A DNA stretch of 16,904 nucleotides, from the NCBI GenBank assembly GCA_028822675.1, contig JAPKDE010000036.1, forward strand, positions 1-16,904, read 5' to 3'. The notes beneath the pieces are model-generated. The model did not search any database and was not told the origin of the DNA. It was given only the letters and a program-made list of their open reading frames with translations. A program made the position numbers and the translations under genes. This DNA is from Dehalococcoidia bacterium (GTDB lineage: Bacteria; Chloroflexota; Dehalococcoidia; UBA3495). Shown one piece after another: positions 8,668-16,532 of this stretch. Position 1 is the first letter of the stretch, and each line of letters starts with the position of its first letter.

Positions 8668-9963
8668 ATGCGCGTCCTACTGATTGCCACGAACCGCCAC
8701 AATAAGTACCAAAGCAGATTAAACGCCCAGCCGATGCCGATAGGTTTGGCCTACATCGCCGGGCACTTGGATCACGAGCGCCACGAGATCAAAATTCTGG
8801 ACCTCATGTTTTCCGAGGATCATCTGGCCGACGTTGAAGCCACGGTCAAGGAGTTCAAACCTCAGATGGTTGGAATGTCGGTCAGAAATCTGAGCAACCA
8901 CAGCTACATGAACACTATCTGGGCTCTGCCGCACAGCAAAGAGGTCATCGACCGCATCCGCACCATCAGCGACGCGGTGATTGTCTGTGGCGGCCCAGCC
9001 TTCAGCATCATGCCCACCGAATGCTTTGAATACCTGGGCTGTGACATTGGGCTGGCCGGTGATGCCGGCGAGACTTTCTCCACTTTGGCAGAGAGCCTTG
9101 AAATTGGCGAGCCAAGCTACTTTGACCTGCCTGGCTTGGTCTACAAGAACGACGGTCAGACCTTTAGAAATGAAGGCTATTGCACTTCGGCTTTCGCCCA
9201 GTCCCCACGGTTGGAAGACCTGGACATGGCGCGGTACAACAAGGCCGGATTTGGCATTGGCATCCTGACAAAATTGGGCGGGTTCTACTACCCGACCAAC
9301 GCATCACAGGCCCAGATCGATGAGTCTGGCTGGCGGGTGATCCGGCCCATAGACGAAGTCGTGGCCGAGGTCAAAAGTATGAAGGACCGCTTTGACATGA
9401 AGAAGGTGTTCTTTGTGGACAACGGCTTCAACCTGCCACTGGACCACGCCAAGTCTCTCTGCAGCGCAATAATCGAGGCCGACATCAACATCCGCTGGAA
9501 CACCTGCCTGGCCCCGTTCAACTGCGACACGGAACTGATCGGCCTGATGAAAGAGGCTGGCTGTGGACTGGTGATGATGGTCAACCGCAGCGGCAACCCT
9601 GGTGACATGGGCAGCATGGTTGAAGAGAACGACGCCCTGGCCGAGGTCTGCCGGATGTGCGACGAAGGTGGTCTGCATTACAACCTGGGGAAGCAGTTTG
9701 GCGAACCCGGGGAAACGAGGGAGAGTGTGGACAACAAGTTGGATTTCCTGCGCAGCGTGAACCCGGCCTTGGCCAGCCTCCGGGTTGGCGTGAGTGTGAT
9801 GCCGGGAACGGAAGTCGCCCTAATCGCCAAGAAAGAAGGCCTGATCAAGGACGAAAGCGAGTTGGTAAAACCCACCTTCTACATCGCCGATGAGGTTAAA
9901 GACTGGATCGTGGACTACCTCAAGGAACAAGTTGAGAATGAACCCCGCTGGAACCTAAGCTAA
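8668..9963 (+). CDS. Cobalamin-binding domain / radical-SAM-fold protein lacking the cluster cysteines
   Basis: A 431-residue protein. Residues 1-150 form a B12-binding-type Rossmann domain (MRVLLIATN, PMPIGLAYIAGHL, EIKILDLMF, VIVCGGPAFSIMPTE, GLAGDAGETF). Residues ~180-430 follow the radical SAM TIM-barrel pattern of B12-dependent class B enzymes: W-R-x-I-R-P, FFVDNGFNLPLDHAKSLC, RWNTCLAPFNCD, LMKEAGC, GEPGETRESVDNKLDFL and VMPGTEVA. Where CxxxCxxC should follow TKRG, this protein reads TKLGGFYYPTNAS (201-213) with no cysteine, and the usual ESG SAM-contact segment reads NRSGN (306-310). It therefore probably cannot hold the normal [4Fe-4S] cluster. It may be a non-catalytic or repurposed relative, for example a cobalamin carrier. 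The start is well fixed: GGAG (8658-8661) stands 6 nt before the ATG. No DxHxxG motif is seen, which is common in this subclass. Confidence 0.85.
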   Translation: MRVLLIATNRHNKYQSRLNAQPMPIGLAYIAGHLDHERHEIKILDLMFSEDHLADVEATVKEFKPQMVGMSVRNLSNHSYMNTIWALPHSKEVIDRIRTISDAVIVCGGPAFSIMPTECFEYLGCDIGLAGDAGETFSTLAESLEIGEPSYFDLPGLVYKNDGQTFRNEGYCTSAFAQSPRLEDLDMARYNKAGFGIGILTKLGGFYYPTNASQAQIDESGWRVIRPIDEVVAEVKSMKDRFDMKKVFFVDNGFNLPLDHAKSLCSAIIEADINIRWNTCLAPFNCDTELIGLMKEAGCGLVMMVNRSGNPGDMGSMVEENDALAEVCRMCDEGGLHYNLGKQFGEPGETRESVDNKLDFLRSVNPALASLRVGVSVMPGTEVALIAKKEGLIKDESELVKPTFYIADEVKDWIVDYLKEQVENEPRWNLS

Positions 9964-9983
9964 GTTCTAAATAGACCAAACAG

Positions 9984-10018
9984 AAAGAGACCTTCCAAAT
10001 TTGGAAGGTCTCTTTTTT
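9984..10018. terminator. Bidirectional rho-independent terminator (perfect palindrome)
   Basis: Positions 9984-10015 form a perfect 32-nt palindrome, AAAGAGACCTTCCAAA and its reverse complement, followed by six T's (10013-10018) on the plus strand. It sits between the stops of the convergent radical-SAM-like and MFS genes and can end transcription from both sides. Confidence 0.93.
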
Positions 10019-10045
10019 GCTTTATGCCGCTAGTCTGCAGCTCGA

Positions 10046-11329
10046 TCAGTCTGCGGAATTTTCTTTGTTTATCTGAATATTAATCGCAGGGGCACCGCTA
10101 CGGATTACGCCGAACCAAATGGTCACCAGCAGAGTTGCCACGGCGGTTGCAGTCATTGCCACGCCCCAACCAAATTGACCAGCGGCCAAGGCCAAAGGGT
10201 AGGCACCCAAATAGTGGAATCCTGGAGTGAACTGCAGTATTCCCATTACTCTGCCTTTCATATCCGCAGGCGATTCAAGTTGTATCAAAGAAGTCGCCAG
10301 CGGCCAGACTGAACCCAGACCAACCAGCCCCACCAACAGGAAGAAGATCCACGACACCCAGAACCAACTGGACCACGAAAAGAATGATAGGAAGATGGCA
10401 AACAGCACCAGGTTTATCAACAGGGAGCGATAAACTTTGGTGAAGCCGATAATTGGCAACAGGAAGTTACCTAAGAAAGAACCGATTCCCGATGCCAAAA
10501 ACAGCAGCCCCACACCCGCCGCACCCACTCCCAAGACCTCTTTGGCCATAGCTGGTATCACCTGTTGGTGAGACATACCAAACCCGCCAAAAGAACAGGT
10601 AATGACAATCGCAGTGAGCACCACCGGATTGTTCTTGATGTAGGAAATACCGTCGGCGAAGTTTCTGAATACCGATCCACTGGCAGCTTTGGCAGCCTGG
10701 GTAGTACGGCCGATCTTGGCTACGCAGACGATACTCACGGCGTAACACACGGCGATTACAAAGAGGCTGGCGCTGAGACTCCAAACCTCAATAATTGCTC
10801 CGGCAATCGGCGGGCCAACCATCCGTCCGGCGTGGACCGCCGCGTTTTGCAACGCCACCGCGTCCAGTATCGACCGTGGCTCAACCAGGTCAGAAACCAT
10901 GGTCATCCGGGCCGGCATATTGAGAGATTGGACGATGCCCAGCAGCGCCGCCGCAACGTAGATATGCCAAATGCTCACGGTATTTAGCAATGTCAACACT
11001 GCCAGAACAGAGATTATCAACCCGACCCAGGCCTGAGTAATCATCAGCACGTAGCGGCGATCAAACCGGTCAGCAACGATGCCGGCGATCAACAAGAATG
11101 TTACGTTTGGCACGCCATAGAGGAAGATTACCAAGCCCAGTTCGGTGGAGGAGTCGGTGATTTCCAGAACCAGCCAGCCAATCACCAGAAACTGGGTGGC
11201 CTGTCCGATTGCCTGGGTGGAGCTACCCAGCCAAAACCAACGGAACGATGGTTTACTGAGAAGTTCGGAGACGCGACTCCGATAAGATGGTGAGACCGAA
11301 CTCCCAGGAGCACTATCAGCGGTACTCAA
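10046..11329 (-). CDS. MFS transporter (EntS/MFS_3-type exporter family)
   Basis: A 427-residue polytopic membrane protein with about 12 hydrophobic segments. The loop between helices 2 and 3 carries GIVADRFDRRYVL, the MFS motif A (G-x-x-x-D-R-x-x-R-R), and a second copy-like loop (LESPADMKGRVMGI) lies in the C-terminal half. The N-terminal LLSKPSFRWFWLGSSTQAIGQ and LSLNMPARMTMVSDLV-like region resemble the MFS_3/enterobactin-exporter group, usually drug or metabolite efflux. The substrate cannot be assigned. It starts with TTG at 11329; no ATG precedes the membrane helices and the ribosome site is weak (GGCGGAA), so the exact start is uncertain. It ends with TGA, showing that TGA acts as a stop in this genome. 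The DUF1385 gene lies 72 bp upstream on the same strand, with no terminator seen between them, so readthrough is possible. Confidence 0.9.
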   Translation of the reverse strand: MSTADSAPGSSVSPSYRSRVSELLSKPSFRWFWLGSSTQAIGQATQFLVIGWLVLEITDSSTELGLVIFLYGVPNVTFLLIAGIVADRFDRRYVLMITQAWVGLIISVLAVLTLLNTVSIWHIYVAAALLGIVQSLNMPARMTMVSDLVEPRSILDAVALQNAAVHAGRMVGPPIAGAIIEVWSLSASLFVIAVCYAVSIVCVAKIGRTTQAAKAASGSVFRNFADGISYIKNNPVVLTAIVITCSFGGFGMSHQQVIPAMAKEVLGVGAAGVGLLFLASGIGSFLGNFLLPIIGFTKVYRSLLINLVLFAIFLSFFSWSSWFWVSWIFFLLVGLVGLGSVWPLATSLIQLESPADMKGRVMGILQFTPGFHYLGAYPLALAAGQFGWGVAMTATAVATLLVTIWFGVIRSGAPAINIQINKENSAD

Positions 11330-11401
11330 CTGCTGCCGTTCCGCCGTGGTTGAGGCGAAAAGGAATTAGTCAGAAAGGTCACAAGAGTTTAGCGCAGCAG
11401 A

Positions 11402-12376
11402 TTAAGAATCATCTGATCCTTCATCGGACGTGGGCAACCGCGACTCGAACGACGGAGAATCGGCTGGCAGTATCCGCTTGGCTATCGGCTCACCTGCGTC
11501 AGCTGCAATGGCTGTCTCCATGGCTTTAATCGCCACTTCAATCTGAGCGTCGTCAGGTTCTCGGGTAGTCAGCTTCTGCAGCCATAGGCCAGGTTGGGCA
11601 ATCATTTTGCCAAACCATGCGTCCTGGTGGGTTCCGCTGAACCGGAGGAACTCGTAGCTGACCGCCGCGATCACGGGCAACAACAGTATGCGAGATGCAA
11701 TTCTCCATTCCAGGGGCGGGCCCAACAAAAGGGCAAAGACCACAACTGATACCACCACCACTGTTAGCAAGAATGCTGTGCCACAGCGGGCGTGGGGCGT
11801 GCCAAATTTCCGCACATTTTCTACCGTTAGCGGGAGATTGGCCTCATGGGCGTGGACTGTCATATGCTCTGCGCCGTGATAGGCAAAGACGCGTTTAACG
11901 TCGTTTAGTCTGCCAATCAGAGTGATGTAGCCCAGCAGGAACACCATGCGAATTACACCCTCAACGATCTCGCTGAGCAGGTCCGAGTTCAATACCGGGT
12001 TCAAGGCCCAGGCAATCATCAGCGGGGTAATGAAAAACAGACCGATACCAAAGACCAGCGAAATTCCCAAGGTCGACGCCATTACCCAAGCAGGGATGCC
12101 TTCTTCGGCGTCGGGGTCACGGTCCATGGCCGCCATGTTGGCTGAGAGTTGCAGGGTCTTGATGCCAAGCAACATGGTCTCTAACAGAGTGAGGAAACCC
12201 CGGACCAGCGGCCAACGACGGGGGCGGCCATTGTAGAGCGCGCTTAATGGCTCGTGATGCAGTTCAATGGAACCGTCTTCACGCCGCACCGCCAGACCAA
12301 AGTGGTCCCGACCACGAATCATCACGCCTTCAATAACGGCTTGTCCACCGTACATATGGGGGGGCTGATCTGCCAA
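11402..12376 (-). CDS. DUF1385 family membrane protein (YqhQ-like)
   Basis: A 324-residue protein with the hallmarks of DUF1385: GGQAVIEGVM (10-19), YHGAEH (166-171), HARCGTAF (195-202) and SYEFLRFSG (240-248), with three to five hydrophobic segments around residues 97-125, 140-155 and 200-240. The family is widespread, its biochemical role unknown; the conserved His/Glu/Cys motifs suggest a metal site, which is inference. It is commonly found beside rpmE in translation gene clusters, as here. The TTG start at 12376 is supported by AGAGGG 6 nt upstream; an ATG at 12355 immediately before the conserved YGGQ motif is less well placed. The C-terminal ~45 residues are acidic and probably disordered. 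The rpmE terminator lies upstream, so it may have its own promoter in 12377-12490. Confidence 0.92.
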   Translation of the reverse strand: MADQPPHMYGGQAVIEGVMIRGRDHFGLAVRREDGSIELHHEPLSALYNGRPRRWPLVRGFLTLLETMLLGIKTLQLSANMAAMDRDPDAEEGIPAWVMASTLGISLVFGIGLFFITPLMIAWALNPVLNSDLLSEIVEGVIRMVFLLGYITLIGRLNDVKRVFAYHGAEHMTVHAHEANLPLTVENVRKFGTPHARCGTAFLLTVVVVSVVVFALLLGPPLEWRIASRILLLPVIAAVSYEFLRFSGTHQDAWFGKMIAQPGLWLQKLTTREPDDAQIEVAIKAMETAIAADAGEPIAKRILPADSPSFESRLPTSDEGSDDS

Positions 12377-12408
12377 TTTTGGCCCTCTACTTAATAAGAA
12401 ATCCGGTG

Positions 12409-12427
12409 AGACACCGAGATGGTGTCT
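12409..12427. repeat. Small hairpin in the DUF1385 leader
   Basis: AGACACC (12409-12415) and GGTGTCT (12421-12427) form a 7-bp stem with a 5-nt loop in the gap between rpmE and the DUF1385 gene. No T-run follows in the minus direction. Its function is unknown. Confidence 0.3.
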
Positions 12428-12493
12428 GGTTCACCAGTATCTGGTTGAATCGTCTCCGGTTGAGTGAAACCAAGTCTACTTGTGGATTATAAA

Positions 12494-12526
12494 GAAAGAT
12501 CGAGGGCAGTTAGCCCTCGATCTTTC
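12494..12526 (-). terminator. Rho-independent terminator after rpmE
   Basis: GAAAGATCGAGGGC (12494-12507) pairs perfectly with 12513-12526, a 14-bp stem with a 5-nt loop. On the minus strand it is followed by TTTATAAT. It ends the rplU-rpmA-rpmE transcript about 45 nt after the rpmE stop. Confidence 0.85.
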
Positions 12527-12571
12527 AAGTTTTCACAGAGTTTGTAGCTATCCAGCCGAATACGACCAGGA

Positions 12572-12772
12572 CTAGCTGAGGCTGTAGCGGCGCTTCATGC
12601 GCTCAATGCGGCCTTGGGTGTCAACCACCCGCTGCTCTCCGGTATAGAAGGGGTGGCATTTGCTGCACACCTCAACACGAACCGTTGGCCGCGTGCCGCC
12701 AGTTTGGAACACGTTACCGCAGGAGCAGGTAACTGTGGAGTTATAAAAATAAGGGTGAATTTCTTCTTTCAT
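12572..12772 (-). CDS. rpmE: 50S ribosomal protein L31, zinc-binding type
   Basis: A 66-residue protein, typical in length for bacterial L31. It opens with MKEEIHPYFY and carries the four zinc ligands Cys16, Cys18 (CSCG), Cys36 and Cys39 (CSKCHPFYTG), so this is the zinc-containing form, not the zinc-independent paralogue made under zinc starvation. The ending GRIERMKRRYSLS is characteristic of the family. It binds the large subunit at the bridge to the small subunit. The ribosome site is weak (an A-rich AGAAAAAG stretch). It lies 69 bp downstream of rpmA on the same strand and is followed by a strong terminator, so it is probably the last gene of the rplU operon. Confidence 0.97.
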   Translation of the reverse strand: MKEEIHPYFYNSTVTCSCGNVFQTGGTRPTVRVEVCSKCHPFYTGEQRVVDTQGRIERMKRRYSLS

Positions 12773-12841
12773 CTTTTTCTAATCTATCTTTAATAATATT
12801 TTGTTTTGGTTCGCCCTGTCGGACCAACCGGATGGGTTGAG

Positions 12842-13105
12842 TTAGGCGACTTCCAGAGGATAGACGCTGACTCGGCGACGCCCCTTTGCCGCCCACTCGA
12901 ACTTCACTTCGCCGTCAATGACCGCGAAGATGGTGTAGTCTCGGCCTAGGCCAACGTTGGTGCCAGGCTTGATGCGGGTGCCGCGCTGTCGAACGATGAT
13001 GGAGCCGCTGGTCACGCGCTCACCACCGTACCGTTTCACGCCAAGCCGCTTAGAATTACTATCTCGGCCGTTACTTGTACTGCCGCCAGCTTTCTTATGA
13101 GCCAT
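12842..13105 (-). CDS. rpmA: 50S ribosomal protein L27
   Basis: An 87-residue protein beginning [20 protein letters not shown], the invariant L27 N-terminus whose tail reaches toward the peptidyl-transferase centre. It starts directly with the AHKK sequence and lacks the cleavable N-terminal extension found in Firmicutes. The core ([34 protein letters not shown]) and length are normal. Its ATG overlaps the rplU stop by one base (TAATG), indicating translational coupling with L21, its usual partner. Confidence 0.98.
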   Translation of the reverse strand: MAHKKAGGSTSNGRDSNSKRLGVKRYGGERVTSGSIIVRQRGTRIKPGTNVGLGRDYTIFAVIDGEVKFEWAAKGRRRVSVYPLEVA

Positions 13106-13491
13106 TAGGTGGTCCCTTCTCCGGCCTCGGCAGGTGCCGGCGTGGCCGCAGCACTACGCCGGGGGGCGCGGGCTTTATTTAATTCGATGTCTTGAATCCG
13201 CAACCGAGTGTAAGTCTGGCGATGGCCGCGCTTTCTCCGGTAACGGTTCTTGGCTTTAATCTTGAAGACCATCAGCTTGCGGTCTTTGTAATGGGACAAG
13301 ACCTGGGCTGTGATCTTAGCGCCTTCCACTAAAGGAGCGCCAATGGTTACCTCTCCACCGTCAGAGAGGGCTAATACCTGGTCAAACTCGGCAATCGAGT
13401 CTATTTCGTTGGGTAGCAGTTCGACATCTAGTGTGTCGCCGGGCTGAACCCGGTACTGTTTCCCGCCTGTTTTAAATACTGCGTAATCCAT
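13105..13491 (-). CDS. rplU: 50S ribosomal protein L21
   Basis: A 128-residue protein with the L21 N-terminus [19 protein letters not shown] and the basic signature [31 protein letters not shown] at ~66-96 (shown by its key segments). It is longer than the usual ~103 residues because of a low-complexity Ala/Pro/Glu tail after residue ~108. It binds 23S rRNA in the large subunit. GAGGA about 4 nt before the ATG and a strong promoter just upstream define the start. It is the first gene of the rplU-rpmA(-rpmE) operon. Confidence 0.97.
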   Translation of the reverse strand: MDYAVFKTGGKQYRVQPGDTLDVELLPNEIDSIAEFDQVLALSDGGEVTIGAPLVEGAKITAQVLSHYKDRKLMVFKIKAKNRYRRKRGHRQTYTRLRIQDIELNKARAPRRSAAATPAPAEAGEGTT

Positions 13492-13508
13492 ATATTCCTC
13501 GACCTTTA

Positions 13509-13537
13509 ATACTACGGGAGCCCTATTGACCTGTCAA
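13509..13537 (-). promoter_or_regulatory. Promoter of the rplU operon
   Basis: On the minus strand a perfect TTGACA (13537-13532) is followed after 17 nt by TAGTAT (13514-13509). Transcription would begin near 13502, about 11 nt before the ATG at 13491, so the leader is very short and leaves no room for an L21-type autoregulatory leader structure. Confidence 0.8.
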
Positions 13538-13630
13538 GGAAATCCGTGCCCAATCCAGACTGAGCATTCTCAAATGCAAATGACTACACAATCGCAAAAT
13601 CAGAACTTTGTAGAAACCAAGACAATCACC

Positions 13631-13648
13631 GTTCAACTTATGTTGAAC
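13631..13648. promoter_or_regulatory. Perfect palindrome, candidate operator
   Basis: GTTCAAC (13631-13637), spacer TTAT and GTTGAAC (13642-13648) form a dyad of the size bound by dimeric repressors. It lies between the divergent rplU and fakA promoters, closer to fakA. Confidence 0.4.
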
Positions 13649-13732
13649 TTCGATTGGACTACTGTAACCCACCTACTATAACTCGACTGGACTATCCGAT
13701 TCCACCCATAGGTAGGGGTATTAGGCATGAGA

Positions 13733-13738
13733 TATAAT
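13733..13738 (+). promoter_or_regulatory. Candidate -10 element for fakA
   Basis: A perfect TATAAT. No matching -35 lies 16-18 nt upstream (the bases there read like AGGTAG), so an activator or the upstream repeats may be involved. A start near 13745 would give a leader of about 115 nt. Confidence 0.35.
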
Positions 13739-13860
13739 TGCCACCATTCACACAGACCCCTAACAAACCTACCCCGCAACGCCATTTGTAACCAGAGACA
13801 GGCTCAATCAAAGGCCCCATAAAACCTTAAAACTCAATGAAGCACAACGAAGGGTTAAGA

Positions 13861-15507
13861 ATGGACCAGCTAGGGGGAAACGAACTAAAACAAGCCTTTT
13901 CTGACGCCACTGACTGCCTGGAAGAATACCGGGACGCCATCAATGCGTTGAATGTGTTCCCTGTGCCTGACGGCGATACGGGCACCAACATGCTCTTGAC
14001 CATGCGTGCGGCACTGCAGTCGGCAGACGACTGCCCCGAAGACCACAACATTTCTGTTGGTTCTGTCGCTTCAGCCTTGGCAAAAGGCGCATTCTTTGGG
14101 GCCAGGGGCAACAGTGGTGTGATCCTATCTCAGATTATGAAAGGTTTCTCTGATGCCCTGGACGGCAAGGAGTACCTCACTGCAGAAGATTTGTGCCGGG
14201 CGTTCAATATGGCCTCGGCTGGAGCCTACAGTTCGGTTGGTAATCCGGTTGAGGGCACCATGCTCTCAGTTATTCGTGGCGCTTCAGAAGCAATTCAAGA
14301 CAGCGAGGACGACGTTGACGGGTTGTGGTCAGCCGCCTACCAAGCAGCTCAAAACGCCCTGGAAAAAACTCCGGAACAGCTACCAGTCCTTAAAGAAGCT
14401 GGTGTGGTGGATGCAGGAGGGCTTGGTGTGGTGGTACTCCTTGGCGGCATACTCCAGTCCGTCTCCAACATTGGAACTTCCGCCGCGACCATTCCAGTAG
14501 ACCTATCTGAATTATCTCGCTTTCACGGGACTATTAATCGCGGGGTCAATTCAAGTTTTCTCAACGCCACGGTGGAACAAGAATGGGGGTTCTGTACCCA
14601 GTTCATCATCAGCAGAGAAAACGGTCAAAACCTGGACTTGAACCAGATACGCAGTCATTTTCAGCAGACAGCACTCTCAACGGTGGTGGTGGGCGACGAG
14701 CAGAATGTTCGAGTACACATCCATGTGGAAGACACCGCACCAGCGCTGATTTATGCGGAGTCACTGGGCTCGGTTTCAGAGATCAAGACTGACGACATGG
14801 ATGCCCAGAACGCTGAGTTCGCATCCAGTGGCCACGTTCGCCCGGCCGTTGGCGTTAAACTGGCCCTGCTGCCGGTGGCCCAGGGTGATGGATTGTCGCG
14901 ATTATTCTTGGACTCGGGTTGCGCTGGAGTGGTTGAAGGCGGGCAAACGATGAACCCCAGCGTGCAGCAGATATTAGACGCCGCCCGCGCCACCGGCGCA
15001 GTTGATGTTATTGTTCTGCCCAATAACGGCAACGTGGTCTTGGCTGCGGAACAGGCCGCAACGTCGGATTCTTCCATCCATGTGGTGCCGACCAAGAGCA
15101 TACCCCAAGGGGTGACCGCGCTACTGGCATTCAACCCGGAAGGTCTGTGGCAAGAAAACATCCAGGCGATGACCGCCGCGCTGAGTGAAGTCACTTCTAT
15201 TGAAGTCGCCGCTGCCGTCAGGGGCGCATCCATTGGCGGCGTTTCGGTCGCAGAGGGACAATACATCGGATTGCTGGAGGGGCAGTTAGTAATCGCCGAG
15301 GACATGCCGGAAAAAGCCCTCAAATCGGCTCTTCATTTAGCTGGACTAAGCACCGACGCGATTGTCAGCATTTACTTCGGGAGTGGCCGGACACTGACCG
15401 ATGCGCAATTCGTGGCCACCGAGTTGGAAAGCGAGTACCCCGGCATCCAGGTTGACTTGATTGAAGGCGGCCAATCTCATCATGCTTATCTCGCTTCCAT
15501 TGAATAA
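13861..15507 (+). CDS. fakA: Fatty-acid kinase catalytic subunit FakA (DhaL/DAK domain, YloV family)
   Basis: A 548-residue protein, the usual FakA length. Residues 1-200 are a DhaL kinase domain: NVFPVPDGDTGTNM (31-44, with Mg-binding Asp37 and Asp39), FGARGNSGVILSQ (79-91) and AGVVDAGGLG (180-189). The middle region has GFCTQF (Cys245) and VHIHVE (His286, His288), the Cys/His/His pattern reported as a zinc site in characterised FakA. The C-terminal domain shows GGQTMNPS (360-367) and LPNNGNV (386-392), typical of the part contacting FakB. It transfers phosphate from ATP to a fatty acid held by a DegV-type FakB, giving acyl-phosphate for phospholipid synthesis. I use the ATG at 13861 because GAAGGG lies just before it; an ATG at 13837 in frame lacks a ribosome site. 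degV follows after 49 bp. Confidence 0.93.
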   Translation: MDQLGGNELKQAFSDATDCLEEYRDAINALNVFPVPDGDTGTNMLLTMRAALQSADDCPEDHNISVGSVASALAKGAFFGARGNSGVILSQIMKGFSDALDGKEYLTAEDLCRAFNMASAGAYSSVGNPVEGTMLSVIRGASEAIQDSEDDVDGLWSAAYQAAQNALEKTPEQLPVLKEAGVVDAGGLGVVVLLGGILQSVSNIGTSAATIPVDLSELSRFHGTINRGVNSSFLNATVEQEWGFCTQFIISRENGQNLDLNQIRSHFQQTALSTVVVGDEQNVRVHIHVEDTAPALIYAESLGSVSEIKTDDMDAQNAEFASSGHVRPAVGVKLALLPVAQGDGLSRLFLDSGCAGVVEGGQTMNPSVQQILDAARATGAVDVIVLPNNGNVVLAAEQAATSDSSIHVVPTKSIPQGVTALLAFNPEGLWQENIQAMTAALSEVTSIEVAAAVRGASIGGVSVAEGQYIGLLEGQLVIAEDMPEKALKSALHLAGLSTDAIVSIYFGSGRTLTDAQFVATELESEYPGIQVDLIEGGQSHHAYLASIE

Positions 15508-15556
15508 TATAACTGGTGGATAACCCGGTACCAAAATCTAGCCGCACAAGAGGAAT

Positions 15557-16399
15557 ATGAGCGTACGTATCGTCACCGATAGTTCGGCAGACCTTCCCAT
15601 AGACCTGGTTGACCAACTCCAAATCACCGTCATCCCGTGTTACGTGGTGGTTGACGACCAAACATTTAAAGACGGCATCGAAATCAAGCCAGACGATTTT
15701 TACATCCGTTTGCAGGCAGATGGTCGGACTCCCACCACTGCCCAGCCAACAGTGGCCGACTTCCAAGCGGTCTACCAGGACTTGGTTGGCCAGGGCCACC
15801 AGGTGATATCGATCCACGTCTCGGCAAAACTGAGCGGTACTTTGAACTCCGCAGAGCAGGCAAAGGCGTCATTAGAAGACAGTTCACAGGTGGAGATAAT
15901 CGACTCCAAACTAGCATCCATCGCCCTTGGTTTGGCAGTGATAGACGCGGCAGCGATGGTCGCCAGCGGTACCGATTTTCAAGATATTGCCAACAACGTC
16001 CGCCAGGGGCTGGGCCGATTCCACGGATTGTTTTCCCTGGACACGTTGGAGTACCTCCAAAAGGGCGGGCGTATCGGCAAGGCCCAGGCGTTCATGGGTT
16101 CGATTCTCAGTGTTAAACCAATACTCAGGCTCCAAGACGGCGAAGCCCACCCGGTGGAGCGACCTAGGAACCGCGAGAGGGCCATGCGCAGACTGATTGA
16201 ATTGATTCATGACTTGGGGCCGGTGGAGCGTTTGGCCGTGATTCACAGTACCGACCCTGAACGAATGGCATTGTTGAAACAGGAATTGACTGATCTCCTG
16301 TCCGCCGACCAGATTATCGAGGCCCGGTTTGGGTCCACTTTGGGCACTTACATTGGGCCGGATGCGCTTGGAGTGGCGGTCACTCAGGCTGCTAGATAG
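15557..16399 (+). CDS. DegV family fatty-acid-binding protein (FakB-type)
   Basis: A 280-residue protein with the full DegV layout: TDSSADLP (7-14), TTAQPT (60-65), SAKLSGT (89-95), DTLEYLQKGGRI (162-173) and the C-terminal GTYIGPDALGV (263-273). Such proteins bury a fatty acid between two domains and present its carboxylate to FakA. The last motif usually reads GTHTGPGALG; here the histidine is Tyr265 and the second glycine is Asp269, which may alter contacts near the carboxylate or with FakA. AAGAGGA (15548-15554) just before the ATG fixes the start. Its place directly after fakA makes it the likely cognate carrier in one operon; the acyl chain preference cannot be read. Confidence 0.93.
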   Translation: MSVRIVTDSSADLPIDLVDQLQITVIPCYVVVDDQTFKDGIEIKPDDFYIRLQADGRTPTTAQPTVADFQAVYQDLVGQGHQVISIHVSAKLSGTLNSAEQAKASLEDSSQVEIIDSKLASIALGLAVIDAAAMVASGTDFQDIANNVRQGLGRFHGLFSLDTLEYLQKGGRIGKAQAFMGSILSVKPILRLQDGEAHPVERPRNRERAMRRLIELIHDLGPVERLAVIHSTDPERMALLKQELTDLLSADQIIEARFGSTLGTYIGPDALGVAVTQAAR

Positions 16400-16443
16400 C
16401 CTGGCGAATAGACAAGAGAACGTAATCTTATGTCAGGTCATTG

Positions 16444-16472
16444 TTGACGTGGGTCTGATAGGCGAGAATGAT
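16444..16472 (+). promoter_or_regulatory. Candidate promoter for recG
   Basis: TTGACG (16444-16449) and AATGAT (16467-16472) are separated by 17 nt in the gap after degV. A start near 16478 would leave a leader of about 55 nt. recG may also be read through from fakA-degV. Confidence 0.35.
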
Positions 16473-16532
16473 TAAAGTGACCCAGTTTTCACCGCGAACC
16501 CAGGTGATTCGGCATGTTAGGGTATCCGTATA

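Larger units (their letters stand above)
13492..13860. other. Divergent regulatory gap between rplU and fakA
   Basis: A 369-bp stretch with no credible gene. It holds the rplU promoter at the left, an 18-bp palindrome (13631-13648), a 12-nt direct repeat with 33-bp period (13650-13661 and 13683-13694, one mismatch) and a TATAAT at 13733-13738 with no clear -35 that could serve fakA. GAAGGG just before 13861 is the fakA ribosome site. I see no tRNA or other RNA gene. Confidence 0.6.

Noticed and set aside
11330..11400. CTGCTGC and GCAGCAG arms flanking the DUF1385-MFS gap
   Set aside because: The arms are only 7 bp, simple in sequence and 57 nt apart; not a convincing hairpin or terminator.
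14751..15323. Minus-strand open frame of 190 codons inside fakA
   Set aside because: Antisense to conserved FakA middle and C-terminal domains; its Thr/Ser/Ala-rich product is typical of a shadow frame.
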